Source: Bacteroidetes bacterium HGW-Bacteroidetes-5 (lineage in GTDB: Bacteria; Bacteroidota; Bacteroidia; Bacteroidales; UBA932). Taken from it: a DNA stretch of 64,000 nt. The position numbers and the translations under genes are program-made. The notes beneath the pieces were generated by a model. The model made no database searches. It was not told the DNA's origin and was given only the letters and a program-made list of their open reading frames with translations. Location of the stretch: contig PHDC01000001.1 of assembly GCA_002842515.1 (NCBI GenBank), forward strand, positions 558,001 to 622,000, written 5' to 3'. Shown one piece after another: positions 25,757 to 34,296 of this stretch (position 1 is the stretch's first letter; each line of letters opens with the position of its first letter).

Positions 25757-27268
25757 ATGGAAAAGCAAAAAATAGTAATACACTGGTTTCGAAGAGATTT
25801 AAGACTCAACGATAATGCAGCACTTTACCAGGCTTTGAGTAGCGGGTTTGCTGTTATTCCACTGTTCATTTTTGATACCCAAATTCTGGATAGAATCAAT
25901 TCCCAAACCCAATCCGGCTCTGAAATAAAGTCATTTAAAGGGAGAGATTCAATCATAGCCGTGAGAGAAGACAGAAGAGTCGATTTCATTCACAGAGCTC
26001 TTTCTGCCATCCAGCAGACTCTCTCCCTCAATGGCTCTTCGCTTTTAACCTCATATGGTAACCCGACCGAGGTTTTCAAACAACTGCTATCCCTTTTTTC
26101 TATCGTAACAGTATATTGTAATGAAGATTACGAACCCTATGCCATTGATAGGGACAACTCTGTAGAGACTCTTCTCAAACAGGCGGGGGCTAAATTAGTG
26201 AGGGTTAAAGATCAGGTGATCTTTGAAAAGAGTGAGATTCTTAAGCCGGACGGCTCTCCATATACAGTGTTTACCCCCTATTCAAAACGCTGGACAGAGG
26301 CTCTTTTTAGAACCAAAGATGAGGCGTTAAGATCTTACCCGAGCGGCAATTATATCAATCGATTTATATCTGCTGAAACTCTTCAAAATATACTTAAGGA
26401 GAATAAAGTGGCAGATAGCAGGGTTGTAGATAGCTTAGCTGCACCTTATACAGGGCTTATCTCTCTGGAGCAGATTGGGTTTAAAAAGAGCGACCCGGAG
26501 CTTTCGGGAGTGGTGCTGCCGTGGAAAAACGGCTTCTCCCCACAAGGTTATGCTCAACAACTTGTAAACAGGGAATTGATCTCCTTATACCATCTTACCC
26601 GCGACACTCCATCTTTAAAGGGAACCTCACTTTTAAGTACACATCTTAGATTTGGCACCGTGAGTACCAGAGAGCTGGTTGCAACAGCCATGGAGGTTAA
26701 TAAAGTTTGGCTTAACGAATTGATATGGCGGGAGTTTTTTAAGATGATTCTGTTACATTTCCCGTATGTTACTGATTCTCCGTTTAAGAGAAAATACCGT
26801 TTCATTCCGTGGAGAAACGACGCTGCAGAGCTGGAGAGATGGTGCAGCGGAACTACCGGCTACCCTATTGTGGATGCCGGAATGAGAGAGTTAAATCAAA
26901 CCGGACTTATGCACAACAGGGTGAGAATGATAACAGCCTCATTTTTGGTTAAACATCTGCTTATTGACTGGAGAGTTGGAGAGGCCTATTTCGCCGATAA
27001 ACTTCTGGATTACGATCTCTCATCAAATAACGGAAACTGGCAGTGGGCTGCCGGTTGCGGATGTGATGCAGCCCCCTATTTCCGTATATTCAACCCCTGG
27101 GAGCAGACAAAAAAATTTGACCCCCAAATGCTATATATTCACAAATGGGTGCCGGAGCTAAGTTCGGGTGCAGATAGCGGTATTAATTATCCGGAGCCGG
27201 TTGTAGAGCACAAAAAAGCCCGCGAACGGGCTTTAATGGTTTACAAAAATGGACTTCAGGAGCGATAG
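25757..27268 (+). CDS. phr: Deoxyribodipyrimidine photolyase
   Basis: From the ATG at 25757 the product has 503 residues. The N-terminal antenna domain starts IHWFRRDLRLNDN. The C-terminal FAD domain includes STHLRFGTVS, WRVGEAYF, and the family hallmark DYDLSSNNGNWQWAAG followed by GCDAAPYFRIFNP. It repairs cyclobutane pyrimidine dimers with blue light, which implies a habitat with some light. A TAGATTTG box (25746-25753) lies so close to the ATG that a transcript from it would be nearly leaderless. The 3' end contains a hairpin that probably terminates the convergent fba gene, which ends at the next base. Confidence 0.93.
   Translation: MEKQKIVIHWFRRDLRLNDNAALYQALSSGFAVIPLFIFDTQILDRINSQTQSGSEIKSFKGRDSIIAVREDRRVDFIHRALSAIQQTLSLNGSSLLTSYGNPTEVFKQLLSLFSIVTVYCNEDYEPYAIDRDNSVETLLKQAGAKLVRVKDQVIFEKSEILKPDGSPYTVFTPYSKRWTEALFRTKDEALRSYPSGNYINRFISAETLQNILKENKVADSRVVDSLAAPYTGLISLEQIGFKKSDPELSGVVLPWKNGFSPQGYAQQLVNRELISLYHLTRDTPSLKGTSLLSTHLRFGTVSTRELVATAMEVNKVWLNELIWREFFKMILLHFPYVTDSPFKRKYRFIPWRNDAAELERWCSGTTGYPIVDAGMRELNQTGLMHNRVRMITASFLVKHLLIDWRVGEAYFADKLLDYDLSSNNGNWQWAAGCGCDAAPYFRIFNPWEQTKKFDPQMLYIHKWVPELSSGADSGINYPEPVVEHKKARERALMVYKNGLQER
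27211..27234 (-). terminator. Intrinsic terminator for fba, inside the photolyase gene
   Basis: AAAGCCCG (27215-27222) pairs perfectly with CGGGCTTT (27227-27234) around a CGAA loop. On the minus strand the stem runs into TTTTTT (27216-27211). The hairpin is 35 bases beyond the fba stop and lies wholly within the last codons of the photolyase gene. Confidence 0.75.
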
Positions 27269-28231
27269 TTACATCTTATCGTTTGACCCAAGAACATTTA
27301 ATATTTTGTGTTTATAGAGCTGCTTTAGAGACTCTCTGGCAGGTCCAAGATATTTACGCGGGTCAAACTCTTCCGGTGACTCTGCGAACACCTTTCTGAT
27401 AGCTGCTGTCATAGCGAGCCTTCCATCTGAATCTATATTGATTTTACAAACGGCACTGGCTGCTGCTTTACGAAGCTGATCCTCCGGAATACCGATAGAA
27501 TCTTTTAGTTTACCGCCATACTTGTTAATCTCTGCAACAATCTCCTGTGGAACACTGGATGCTCCGTGGAGCACAATTGGGAATCCCGGGATTCTCTTCT
27601 CTATCTCCTGAAGAATGTCAAGCCTGATCTCCGGATTTTGACCCGGTTTGAACTTAAAAGCTCCGTGGGATGTACCTATTGAAATTGCCAGTGAATCTAC
27701 CCCCGTGCGTTTAACAAACTCCTCAACCTCTTCCGGTTGTGTATATGTATGGTGCTCTGCACTTACATCATCTTCCACCCCGGCAAGAACTCCAAGCTCC
27801 CCCTCTACAGTCACTCCGTGGGCGTGTGCATACTCTACAACCTGTTTGGTAAGCTCTATGTTTTTATCAAAACTGTGGTGAGAGCCATCTATCATCACTG
27901 ATGAGAATCCCATATCAATACAGGATTTACATAGCTCAAAACTATCTCCGTGGTCCAGGTGAAGTACAATCGGAATATTGGCACCAAGCTCTTTGGCATA
28001 CTCAACTGCACCCTGAGCAAGATAGCGGAGAAGTGTCTGATTTGCATATTTTCTGGCTCCGCTTGAAACCTGCATAATAACCGGAGATTTAGTCTCAACA
28101 CAAGCAGCAACAATTGCCTGCATCTGCTCAAGGTTATTAAAATTGAAAGCCGGAATAGCATATCCCCCCTTCACAGCCTTTGCAAATAACTCTTTTGAGT
28201 TAACAAGGCCCAACTCTTTGTATGAAATCAT
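27269..28231 (-). CDS. fba: Class II fructose-bisphosphate aldolase
   Basis: This 320-residue zinc-dependent aldolase shows LHLDHGDSFELCKSCIDMGF (catalytic Asp and the first zinc His), VMIDGSHHSFDKNIE, the zinc ligand region VEGELGVLAG, and SIGTSHGAFK. VLHGASS follows for phosphate binding. It cleaves fructose 1,6-bisphosphate in glycolysis or makes it in gluconeogenesis. The length fits the tagatose/fructose bisphosphate aldolase group, and fructose is more likely for a lone housekeeping copy. It is divergent from the creatininase-family gene, with a promoter box for each. Confidence 0.92.
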   Translation of the reverse strand: MISYKELGLVNSKELFAKAVKGGYAIPAFNFNNLEQMQAIVAACVETKSPVIMQVSSGARKYANQTLLRYLAQGAVEYAKELGANIPIVLHLDHGDSFELCKSCIDMGFSSVMIDGSHHSFDKNIELTKQVVEYAHAHGVTVEGELGVLAGVEDDVSAEHHTYTQPEEVEEFVKRTGVDSLAISIGTSHGAFKFKPGQNPEIRLDILQEIEKRIPGFPIVLHGASSVPQEIVAEINKYGGKLKDSIGIPEDQLRKAAASAVCKINIDSDGRLAMTAAIRKVFAESPEEFDPRKYLGPARESLKQLYKHKILNVLGSNDKM

Positions 28232-28255
28232 AATCTGTTATATTTAATCTGACCA

Positions 28256-28263
28256 CAAAAATA
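28256..28263 (-). promoter_or_regulatory. -7 promoter element for fba
   Basis: The minus strand reads TATTTTTG, matching TAnnTTTG, 25 bases upstream of the fba start codon. A T-rich stretch lies in the -33 region but the box is not clear. Confidence 0.5.
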
Positions 28264-28287
28264 GCAACAAATTTTAACAAAAAAGGA

Positions 28288-28295
28288 TAACTTTG
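28288..28295 (+). promoter_or_regulatory. -7 promoter element for the creatininase-gmk-nadD operon
   Basis: TAACTTTG matches TAnnTTTG and lies 16 bases before the ATG at 28312. It is back to back with the fba promoter in an 80-base divergent gap. Confidence 0.5.
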
Positions 28296-28311
28296 TACAA
28301 ATTGTACAGCT

Positions 28312-29082
28312 ATGAAATCACACCTGCTTAACGAAAGTACCTGGAAAGAGATTGAGAAGGCCAAAATAAAAGTGGCCCTGCTCCCCTGGGGTGCAACCGA
28401 AGCTCACAACTATCATCTGCCATACGGAACTGACACAATGCTCTCAGAGAGAGTAGCTTCAAATGCGGCAGAGCTAGCCAACAGAGATGGAGCCGGAGCA
28501 ATAGTTCTACCCTCTATAGCATATGGCGTCAACTCGGGACAGATAGAGGTTAAGTTGTGTATGAATATCAACCCCTCTACACAGATGGCCATTTTGAGCG
28601 ATATACTTTTTGTACTGGAGTCACACAACATTGACAAACTAATAATTGTTAACGGACACGGAGGAAATGCATTTCAACCTATAATCCGCGAGCTCTCCCT
28701 TGAGTATCCGGATACTATTATGTGCTCGGTTAACTGGTGGAAAATATGCAACGAGAACGACTTTTTTGAACAACCCGGCGACCACGCAGGTGAGCTTGAG
28801 ACCTCGTGTATGCAGGCAATAGCCCCAACTCTGGTCTCTCCTTTAAATGTTGCCGGCAAAGGCAAAGAGCGTCTAATGAAGATACGCGGGTTTAGGGAGA
28901 GGTGGGCCTGGACACCAAGAAGATGGGTATATATCAGTGAAGACACCGGGGTTGGTGACCCTGCGGCATCCACCCCCGAGAAGGGAGAGAAGTTCCTTGA
29001 GTGCTGCACCAAAAAACTTGCAGAGTTTATAAAAGAGTTCTCAAAGGTTAAATCGGAAGAGGGACTATATGAACAAGAGTAG
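28312..29082 (+). CDS. Creatininase family amidohydrolase
   Basis: The product has 256 residues with the creatininase metal sites. These are WGATEAHNYHLPYGTD (Glu30, His32, His35, Asp41), NGHGGNAFQ (about 114-122) and DHAGELETS (about 157-165). Family members hydrolyse creatinine, formamides or cyclic amides, and some act in riboflavin or cofactor pathways (ArfB, MftE). The substrate here is not known. It overlaps gmk by 14 bases, and gmk and nadD follow, so it is expressed with nucleotide and NAD genes. A nucleotide-related amide substrate is a guess. Confidence 0.85.
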   Translation: MKSHLLNESTWKEIEKAKIKVALLPWGATEAHNYHLPYGTDTMLSERVASNAAELANRDGAGAIVLPSIAYGVNSGQIEVKLCMNINPSTQMAILSDILFVLESHNIDKLIIVNGHGGNAFQPIIRELSLEYPDTIMCSVNWWKICNENDFFEQPGDHAGELETSCMQAIAPTLVSPLNVAGKGKERLMKIRGFRERWAWTPRRWVYISEDTGVGDPAASTPEKGEKFLECCTKKLAEFIKEFSKVKSEEGLYEQE

Positions 29083-29650
29083 ACTAAGCGAAAAGATACT
29101 TATCTTCTCTGCCCCTTCCGGAGCAGGAAAAAGCACTATTGTTCAACATCTTATGAAGATATACCCATATCTGGGATTCTCTGTATCTGCAACATCACGA
29201 CATCCAAGAGGCGAAGAGCAAAATGGAAAGGAGTACTACTTTCTAACCACTGCAGAGTTTGAGGAGAGAATTAAAAACTCAGAGCTAATAGAGTATCAGG
29301 AGGTTTATAAGGGCTTTTACTACGGGACACTTCGCAGTGAGGTTGAGAGGATATGTAATGAGGGAAAAATTGCCGTTTTTGATATCGATGTTAAGGGTGG
29401 AATAAATCTGAAAAAACTATACGGAGAGAGGGCCCTCTCAATATTTATTATGCCTCCGAATGTAGAAGCCTTGCGGGAGAGATTAAAACTCAGGGGTACC
29501 GAAACAGAGGAGTCAATAGAGAGAAGAGTCTCAAAAGCTACTGAGGAGATTGGCTACGCATCTGAATTTGACATTACACTTATCAACGACAATCTGGAGA
29601 GTTGCCTTAGGGAGGCAGAGAAGATTGTGGAAAGATTTTATAATCAATAG
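29069..29650 (+). CDS. gmk: Guanylate kinase
   Basis: The 193-residue kinase has the P-loop SAPSGAGKST (14-23). The GMP-binding segments are FSVSATSRHPRGEE, GKEYYFL and the IDVKGG region. It phosphorylates GMP to GDP. The start overlaps the end of the creatininase-family gene by 14 bases. It ends 1 base before nadD. Confidence 0.96.
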   Translation: MNKSRLSEKILIFSAPSGAGKSTIVQHLMKIYPYLGFSVSATSRHPRGEEQNGKEYYFLTTAEFEERIKNSELIEYQEVYKGFYYGTLRSEVERICNEGKIAVFDIDVKGGINLKKLYGERALSIFIMPPNVEALRERLKLRGTETEESIERRVSKATEEIGYASEFDITLINDNLESCLREAEKIVERFYNQ

Positions 29651-29651
29651 A

Positions 29652-30191
29652 ATGAACATCGGGCTCTATTTCGGATCTTTTAACCCACTTCATATAGGGC
29701 ATATCGCAATCTGCAGATATCTGCTTGACAGTAGCGATTTAGATGAGTTGCGTCTGATAGTGAGTCCTTTGAATCCGCTTAAAGGGGGTGAATACGCCTT
29801 TACCGCAAAAGCGCGACTCGACTATGTCACCGCCGCAGTAAAAAGGGCAGGGTTGGAGAATCGGTTGGTTGTCTCAGATTTTGAATTCTCTCTGCCAAAA
29901 CCTCTCTACACAATAAATACCCTGCGAAAAATCAAAGAGGCAGAGCCTGAGAACAATTTTATCCTCATAATTGGGGCAGACAATCTTGCAATTATTGAGA
30001 AGTGGCACAAATGGGAGGAGCTGCTAGTCGAAAACAGCATATGGGTCTATCCAAGAAGCGGGTATGATGCCGAAGCGTTATGTCAAAGGTATGGTTGTAA
30101 AGCTCTTAGTGCGCCTCTTATAGATATCTCCTCCACTCAAATACGCGAGGCCGAAAGTTCCGGAACAGATATGTCTTCCTACAGACTTTAG
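29652..30191 (+). CDS. nadD: Nicotinate-nucleotide adenylyltransferase
   Basis: From the ATG at 29652 the protein has 179 residues; the longer frame from 29550 lies inside gmk and was not used. The nucleotidyltransferase signature GSFNPLHIGH (8-17) and the C-terminal ISSTQIRE are both present. The middle IIGADNLAIIEKWHKWEEL is typical of NadD. It makes deamido-NAD from nicotinate mononucleotide and ATP. It uses the product of the nicotinate phosphoribosyltransferase encoded at 43 kb. The gene is convergent with the pseudouridine synthase, with a 2-base gap. Confidence 0.94.
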   Translation: MNIGLYFGSFNPLHIGHIAICRYLLDSSDLDELRLIVSPLNPLKGGEYAFTAKARLDYVTAAVKRAGLENRLVVSDFEFSLPKPLYTINTLRKIKEAEPENNFILIIGADNLAIIEKWHKWEELLVENSIWVYPRSGYDAEALCQRYGCKALSAPLIDISSTQIREAESSGTDMSSYRL

Positions 30192-30193
30192 AA

Positions 30194-30883
30194 CTACCTC
30201 TTTACAGCCTCTGTAAAGAAATCCCAGATACTCTCCTTTGGAGGTTGTGCTTCAATAAAAATTTCAGTTTTTTTAACAGGGTGAATAAACCTTATACTTC
30301 TGGCGTGGAGCGATATGCCTCCGTCGGGATTTGAGCGTGGTGCTCCATATTTAAGATCTCCTTTGATTGGAGAGCCTATTGCAGAGAGTTGGCTTCTAAT
30401 CTGGTGATGCCTCCCGGTTAGCAACTCAATCTCAAGAAGATAGTAGTTATCGCTGGAGGCTGCAACCCTGTATTTAAGTCTCGCCTCCTTTGTTCCGTTG
30501 CCGGGTTTTGGGTAGGCAAAGGATCTGTTCTGTTTTTCATTTCTAAGCAGATATTGGGTAAGTAATCCCTCCGGATTTTCAGGCGCCTTCGCAACGATTG
30601 CCCAGTATAACTTCTTCACCTCTCCGTTTCGGAAAAGTTCATTCATCCTCTCCAGCCCCTTTGAGGTCTTTGCAAAGACGGCAACTCCACTTACCGGTCG
30701 GTCCAGCCTGTGTGGAACACCAATGAATGCATCTCCCGGTTTTTTACTGTGTTCGGCTATATATTCAGCAACAATTTCCGAAAGTGGTTTATCTCCCGTT
30801 TTATCGCCCTGAACTATATCCCCGACCCTCTTATTCACTATAATAAGGTGATTATCTTCATACAATATCTCTAAATCTGCCAT
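30194..30883 (-). CDS. RluA-family RNA pseudouridine synthase
   Basis: The 229-residue protein has the catalytic motif PHRLDRPVSGVAVFA, with the aspartate of HRLDR as nucleophile, and the second family motif ELLTGRHHQIRSQL. There is no N-terminal S4 domain, so it is the short RluA/TruC-like form. It isomerises uridine to pseudouridine in rRNA or tRNA; the target position is not readable. It follows panB on the same strand, 24 bases after its stop. Confidence 0.9.
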   Translation of the reverse strand: MADLEILYEDNHLIIVNKRVGDIVQGDKTGDKPLSEIVAEYIAEHSKKPGDAFIGVPHRLDRPVSGVAVFAKTSKGLERMNELFRNGEVKKLYWAIVAKAPENPEGLLTQYLLRNEKQNRSFAYPKPGNGTKEARLKYRVAASSDNYYLLEIELLTGRHHQIRSQLSAIGSPIKGDLKYGAPRSNPDGGISLHARSIRFIHPVKKTEIFIEAQPPKESIWDFFTEAVKR

Positions 30884-30907
30884 ATTACAGTTATCTGAAT
30901 AGTTAAA

Positions 30908-31723
30908 TTAGTACTGCTCCTGTTCATTCGGGAAATCTCCGCTCTTAACATCATCTATATATCTTTGAAAGGCCCCCAGCATCTCGTCGTGTAGGTTGTG
31001 GTAACGCCTCAGAAAACGGGGAGAGAACTCTGTATTGATGCCCAGCATATCGTGCATCACCAGCACCTGGCCGTCTACGGCACCTCCGGCGCCAATACCT
31101 ATTATGGGTATCTTTACGCTGGCAGAGACCTTTGCCCCTAACTCTGCAGGAATCTTCTCAAGCACGATTGCGAAACAACCGGCCTCCTCCAGAGCAATGG
31201 CATCTGCAATGAGTTTATTCGCCTCCTCCTCCTCTTTTGCCCTTACGCTGTAGGTTCCAAATTTATGAATTGACTGAGGGGTAAGTCCAAGGTGTCCCAT
31301 TACCGGAATCCCGGTAGAGAGAATCCTTCGCACAGACTCCAGAATCTCTGACCCACCCTCCACTTTAAGGGCATCAGCTTCAGACTCCTTCATTATGCGA
31401 ATAGCACTTGATACTGCGTGCTTCGAGTCGCCCTGATAGGTTCCAAATGGCATATCCACAACAACCATCGGGTTCTTTACTGCCCTCACAACACTCTGTG
31501 CGTGGTAAATCATCTGATCCAATGTGATTGGAAGCGTGGTTTCGTGTCCTGCCATCACATTTGCGGCAGAGTCTCCGACCAGAATTATATCTATCCCTGC
31601 CTCATCCACTATTTTGGCAGATGTGTAGTCATACGCTGTAAGCATCGCTATCTTTTCGCCCTTCTGCTTCATTTCAAGCAATCTCTGCGTTGTAATGATA
31701 CGGTTTTTACCCTCAACTGACAT
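30908..31723 (-). CDS. panB: 3-methyl-2-oxobutanoate hydroxymethyltransferase
   Basis: The ATG at 31723 gives 271 residues. A GTG at 31750 would add 9 residues and is less likely. The family motifs are present: [55 protein letters not shown] and IGIGAGG. It adds a hydroxymethyl group from methylene-tetrahydrofolate to ketoisovalerate, the first committed step of pantothenate synthesis. It is divergent from dnaK and shares a 156-base intergenic region with it. Confidence 0.95.
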   Translation of the reverse strand: MSVEGKNRIITTQRLLEMKQKGEKIAMLTAYDYTSAKIVDEAGIDIILVGDSAANVMAGHETTLPITLDQMIYHAQSVVRAVKNPMVVVDMPFGTYQGDSKHAVSSAIRIMKESEADALKVEGGSEILESVRRILSTGIPVMGHLGLTPQSIHKFGTYSVRAKEEEEANKLIADAIALEEAGCFAIVLEKIPAELGAKVSASVKIPIIGIGAGGAVDGQVLVMHDMLGINTEFSPRFLRRYHNLHDEMLGAFQRYIDDVKSGDFPNEQEQY

Positions 31724-31794
31724 ATTCAGATCAATTTTTATTAGCGCCACAAAGCTATATAAATATTCAATATAAACGGTAATAGTGCTATATA

Positions 31795-31835
31795 TGACAG
31801 CTTGTCAGTAATTATTTAGTGGCACAATCTTAGAA
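31795..31835 (+). promoter_or_regulatory. Candidate stress operator and sigma-54-like promoter before dnaK
   Basis: TGACAGCTTGTCA (31795-31807) is a perfect palindrome with 5-bp arms. Twelve bases further on, TGGCACAATCTTAGA (31820-31834) keeps the -24 GG and the -12 G of a sigma-54 promoter (TGGCAC-N5-TTGC) but has A instead of T and A instead of C around the -12 box. Transcription from it would start about 35 bases before the dnaK ATG. No clear TAnnTTTG box is present in this gap. Confidence 0.4.
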
Positions 31836-31879
31836 GTTATACTCTCAAAAGAGAAAAATAATTTAAAATATATAACAGT

Positions 31880-33805
31880 ATGGGAAAAATTATCGGAATT
31901 GACCTTGGGACAACAAACTCTTGTGTTTCAGTAATGGAGGGGAATGAACCAGTAGTCATAATTAACAGTGAAGGTAAAAGAACTACCCCATCGGTAGTGG
32001 CTTTTGCCGACAACGGAGAGAGAAAGATTGGCGACCCTGCCAAAAGACAGGCGATTACCAATCCAACCAGAACCATCTCTTCAATCAAAAGATTTATGGG
32101 AGAGAGCTACGATAAGGTAGCACTAGAGAGAGGAAGGGTCCCTTTTAAAGTGGACAAGGGAGAGAACAACACTGCCAGAGTAAATATCGACGGTCGTCTA
32201 TATACACCGCAAGAGATATCTGCAATGATTCTTCAGAAGATGAAAAAGACAGCTGAGGACTACCTTGGGTACGAAGTTACCGAAGCAGTTATCACTGTTC
32301 CGGCATATTTTAGCGACTCTCAAAGACAGGCCACCAAAGAGGCAGGCGAAATTGCAGGTCTTAAAGTAAAGAGAATTATCAATGAGCCTACAGCCGCCGC
32401 ACTTGCCTATGGTCTGGATAAAATGCACAAAGATATTAAGGTTGCAGTTTTTGACCTTGGCGGAGGTACGTTTGATATCTCAATCCTGGAGCTGGGTGAC
32501 GGCGTTTTTGAGGTTAAATCTACAAATGGTGATACACACCTTGGTGGTGATGACTTCGATCAGAAGATTATTGACTGGCTTGCAGATGAGTTCAAATCTG
32601 AGAACAGCGGTCTTGACCTTAGAAAAGATCCAATGGCTCTGCAAAGGCTAAAAGAGGCAGCAGAGAAGGCTAAGATTGAGCTCTCCAGCCAAACCTCAAC
32701 CGAAATCAATCTTCCATACATAATGCCTGTTGACGGAGTTCCAAAACACCTGGTTAAAACCCTTTCAAGGTCAATGTTTGAAAAACTTTGCGACGATCTT
32801 ATCCAGAGAACAATAGAGCCTTGTCGTAAAGCACTTAGCGACTCAAATCTCAAATCTTCAGAGATTGACGAAGTTATTTTGGTTGGTGGTTCAACCCGTA
32901 TCCCGGCAATTCAACAGATTGTTGAGAAGTTCTTTGGAAAGACTCCAAGTAAAGGGGTTAATCCGGACGAGGTTGTAGCGATTGGAGCTGCAATTCAGGG
33001 AGGAGTACTTTCGGGTGATGTTAAAGATGTTCTGCTTTTGGATGTTACCCCTCTTTCACTCGGTATTGAGACTTTGGGTGGTGTAATGACAAAACTTATT
33101 GAGTCAAACACAACTATTCCAACAAGGAAATCGGAAGTCTTCAGTACAGCGAGCGACAACCAGCCCTCTGTAGAGATTCACGTACTTCAGGGAGAGAGAC
33201 CTATGGCAAAGGATAACAAAACAATAGGTCGTTTCCATCTGGACGGAATTGCTCCGGCACAAAGAGGTATTCCACAAATCGAGGTTACATTTGATATCGA
33301 TGCAAACGGTATCCTTCACGTATCTGCCAAAGATAAGGGAACAGGTAAGGAGCAGAAGATCCGTATTGAGGCATCCAGCGGCCTTACCGAGGCAGAGATC
33401 AACAGAATGCGCGATGAGGCAAAAGCCAATGAAGAGACAGACAAAGCAGAGAGAGAGAAGATTGACAAAATCAACGCTGCAGACTCAATGATCTTCCAGA
33501 GTGAGAAGAACCTTAAAGATTACGGCGACAAGATCTCTCCGGATAAAAAATCTGCAATTGATGCAGCTCTTGTAAACCTTAAAGAGGCACACAAATCTCA
33601 GGACATCGCTGCAATCGACAAAGCAACCGAAGAGATGAACGCCGCCTGGCACGCCGCATCGGAAGATATGGCAAAAGCCGCTCAATCCGGCGCCGGAGCA
33701 GCACCAGGTCAAGACCCCGGAGCCGGGCAGCAGGGAGGAGATAACTCATCTGCCAGCCAAGGAGACAAAGAGGTTACCGATGTAGATTTTGAAGAGGTGA
33801 AATAA
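31880..33805 (+). CDS. dnaK: Chaperone protein DnaK (Hsp70)
   Basis: The 641-residue Hsp70 has the ATPase signatures [17 protein letters not shown] (5-21), [14 protein letters not shown] and [14 protein letters not shown] substrate-binding domain follows (from about 390), then a helical lid and a Gly/Gln-rich C-terminal tail ending DVDFEEVK, close to the EEVD-like end of bacterial DnaK. It refolds proteins together with the DnaJ and GrpE encoded at 11.8-13.5 kb. It is the only gene on its transcript and is followed by a large structured intergenic region. Confidence 0.98.
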   Translation: MGKIIGIDLGTTNSCVSVMEGNEPVVIINSEGKRTTPSVVAFADNGERKIGDPAKRQAITNPTRTISSIKRFMGESYDKVALERGRVPFKVDKGENNTARVNIDGRLYTPQEISAMILQKMKKTAEDYLGYEVTEAVITVPAYFSDSQRQATKEAGEIAGLKVKRIINEPTAAALAYGLDKMHKDIKVAVFDLGGGTFDISILELGDGVFEVKSTNGDTHLGGDDFDQKIIDWLADEFKSENSGLDLRKDPMALQRLKEAAEKAKIELSSQTSTEINLPYIMPVDGVPKHLVKTLSRSMFEKLCDDLIQRTIEPCRKALSDSNLKSSEIDEVILVGGSTRIPAIQQIVEKFFGKTPSKGVNPDEVVAIGAAIQGGVLSGDVKDVLLLDVTPLSLGIETLGGVMTKLIESNTTIPTRKSEVFSTASDNQPSVEIHVLQGERPMAKDNKTIGRFHLDGIAPAQRGIPQIEVTFDIDANGILHVSAKDKGTGKEQKIRIEASSGLTEAEINRMRDEAKANEETDKAEREKIDKINAADSMIFQSEKNLKDYGDKISPDKKSAIDAALVNLKEAHKSQDIAAIDKATEEMNAAWHAASEDMAKAAQSGAGAAPGQDPGAGQQGGDNSSASQGDKEVTDVDFEEVK

Positions 33806-33820
33806 GCGACTAAGCGAGCG

Positions 33821-33951
33821 GAATGCAGAAGCAAAAGCATTTCGCGAAGCGAAATAAAAGAGAGAGATCCCGGTTAATTGACAAGCTTGCTTGGCCATTC
33901 ACTGGGGTCTCTCTCTTTTAAGCAGGCTTCCAGCCTGCTGCTTCTGCATTC
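33821..33951. repeat. Nested inverted repeats after dnaK
   Basis: Outer arms of 13 bp (33821-33833 and 33939-33951) pair perfectly. Inside lie a 7-bp hairpin (33839-33855, loop GAA), a 16-bp stem (33856-33871 with 33904-33919, one G-U) and an 8-bp hairpin (33921-33928 with 33932-33939). The right arm of the last hairpin shares one base with the outer arm. The 16-bp stem ends in CTCTTTT and may terminate dnaK. The whole folds like a four-way cloverleaf. Confidence 0.75.
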
Positions 33952-33957
33952 CCGAGC

Positions 33958-34075
33958 GTGAGCGAATCCGGCGCGAAGCGACGGAACTAAGCCGTGAGCG
34001 AATCCGGCGCGAAGCGACGGAACTAAGCCGTGAGCGAATCCGGCGCAAAGCGACGGAACTAAGCCGTGAGCGAAT
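33958..34075. repeat. Three 36-bp tandem repeats plus a partial copy
   Basis: Units start at 33958, 33994 and 34030, each beginning GTGAGCGAATCCGGCG and ending GGAACTAAGCC. A 10-base partial copy follows (34066-34075). The first two copies are identical and the third differs by one base (GCGCAAAG for GCGCGAAG). The units are GC-rich compared with the flanks. No spacers separate them, so this is not a CRISPR array. The rest of the gap up to 34296 holds only a promoter-like box. Confidence 0.9.
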
Positions 34076-34196
34076 ATCCAGACTACTGTAAAATCTATGC
34101 TTACATAATGTACAACACTAAGATTATCAAATATTATACGCAATATTATTTATAAATTAAGATGGCATTTACTCGTATTAATATACAAAAACTGAC

Positions 34197-34204
34197 TATC
34201 TTTG
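34197..34204 (+). promoter_or_regulatory. -7 promoter element for the Fic gene
   Basis: TATCTTTG matches TAnnTTTG, 92 bases upstream of the Fic ATG. The leader would include a 12-codon reading frame (from 34224), which has no other support. Confidence 0.45.
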
Positions 34205-34296
34205 TTTAGCAAAACTGGACACAATGAACACTCTACAGTACCTGCTCGGGTTGCTCCCATAGAATCCAGAACTAAACCCAACAATAGATCATAACT

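Noticed and set aside
29550..29651. N-terminal extension of nadD
   Set aside because: The extra 34 codons are a shadow of gmk; the nucleotidyltransferase motif starts 8 residues after the ATG at 29652.
33958..34075. CRISPR array
   Set aside because: Copies are directly adjacent with no unique spacers, and no cas genes are in the window.
33891..34091. Frame with repeated RERIRREATELS units
   Set aside because: It is only a translation of the 36-bp tandem repeats (36 is a multiple of 3) and begins inside the inverted-repeat block. The opposite strand is equally open for the same reason.
34224..34262. 12-codon leader peptide before the Fic gene
   Set aside because: The frame MNTLQYLLGLLP has no attenuator hairpin or other support.
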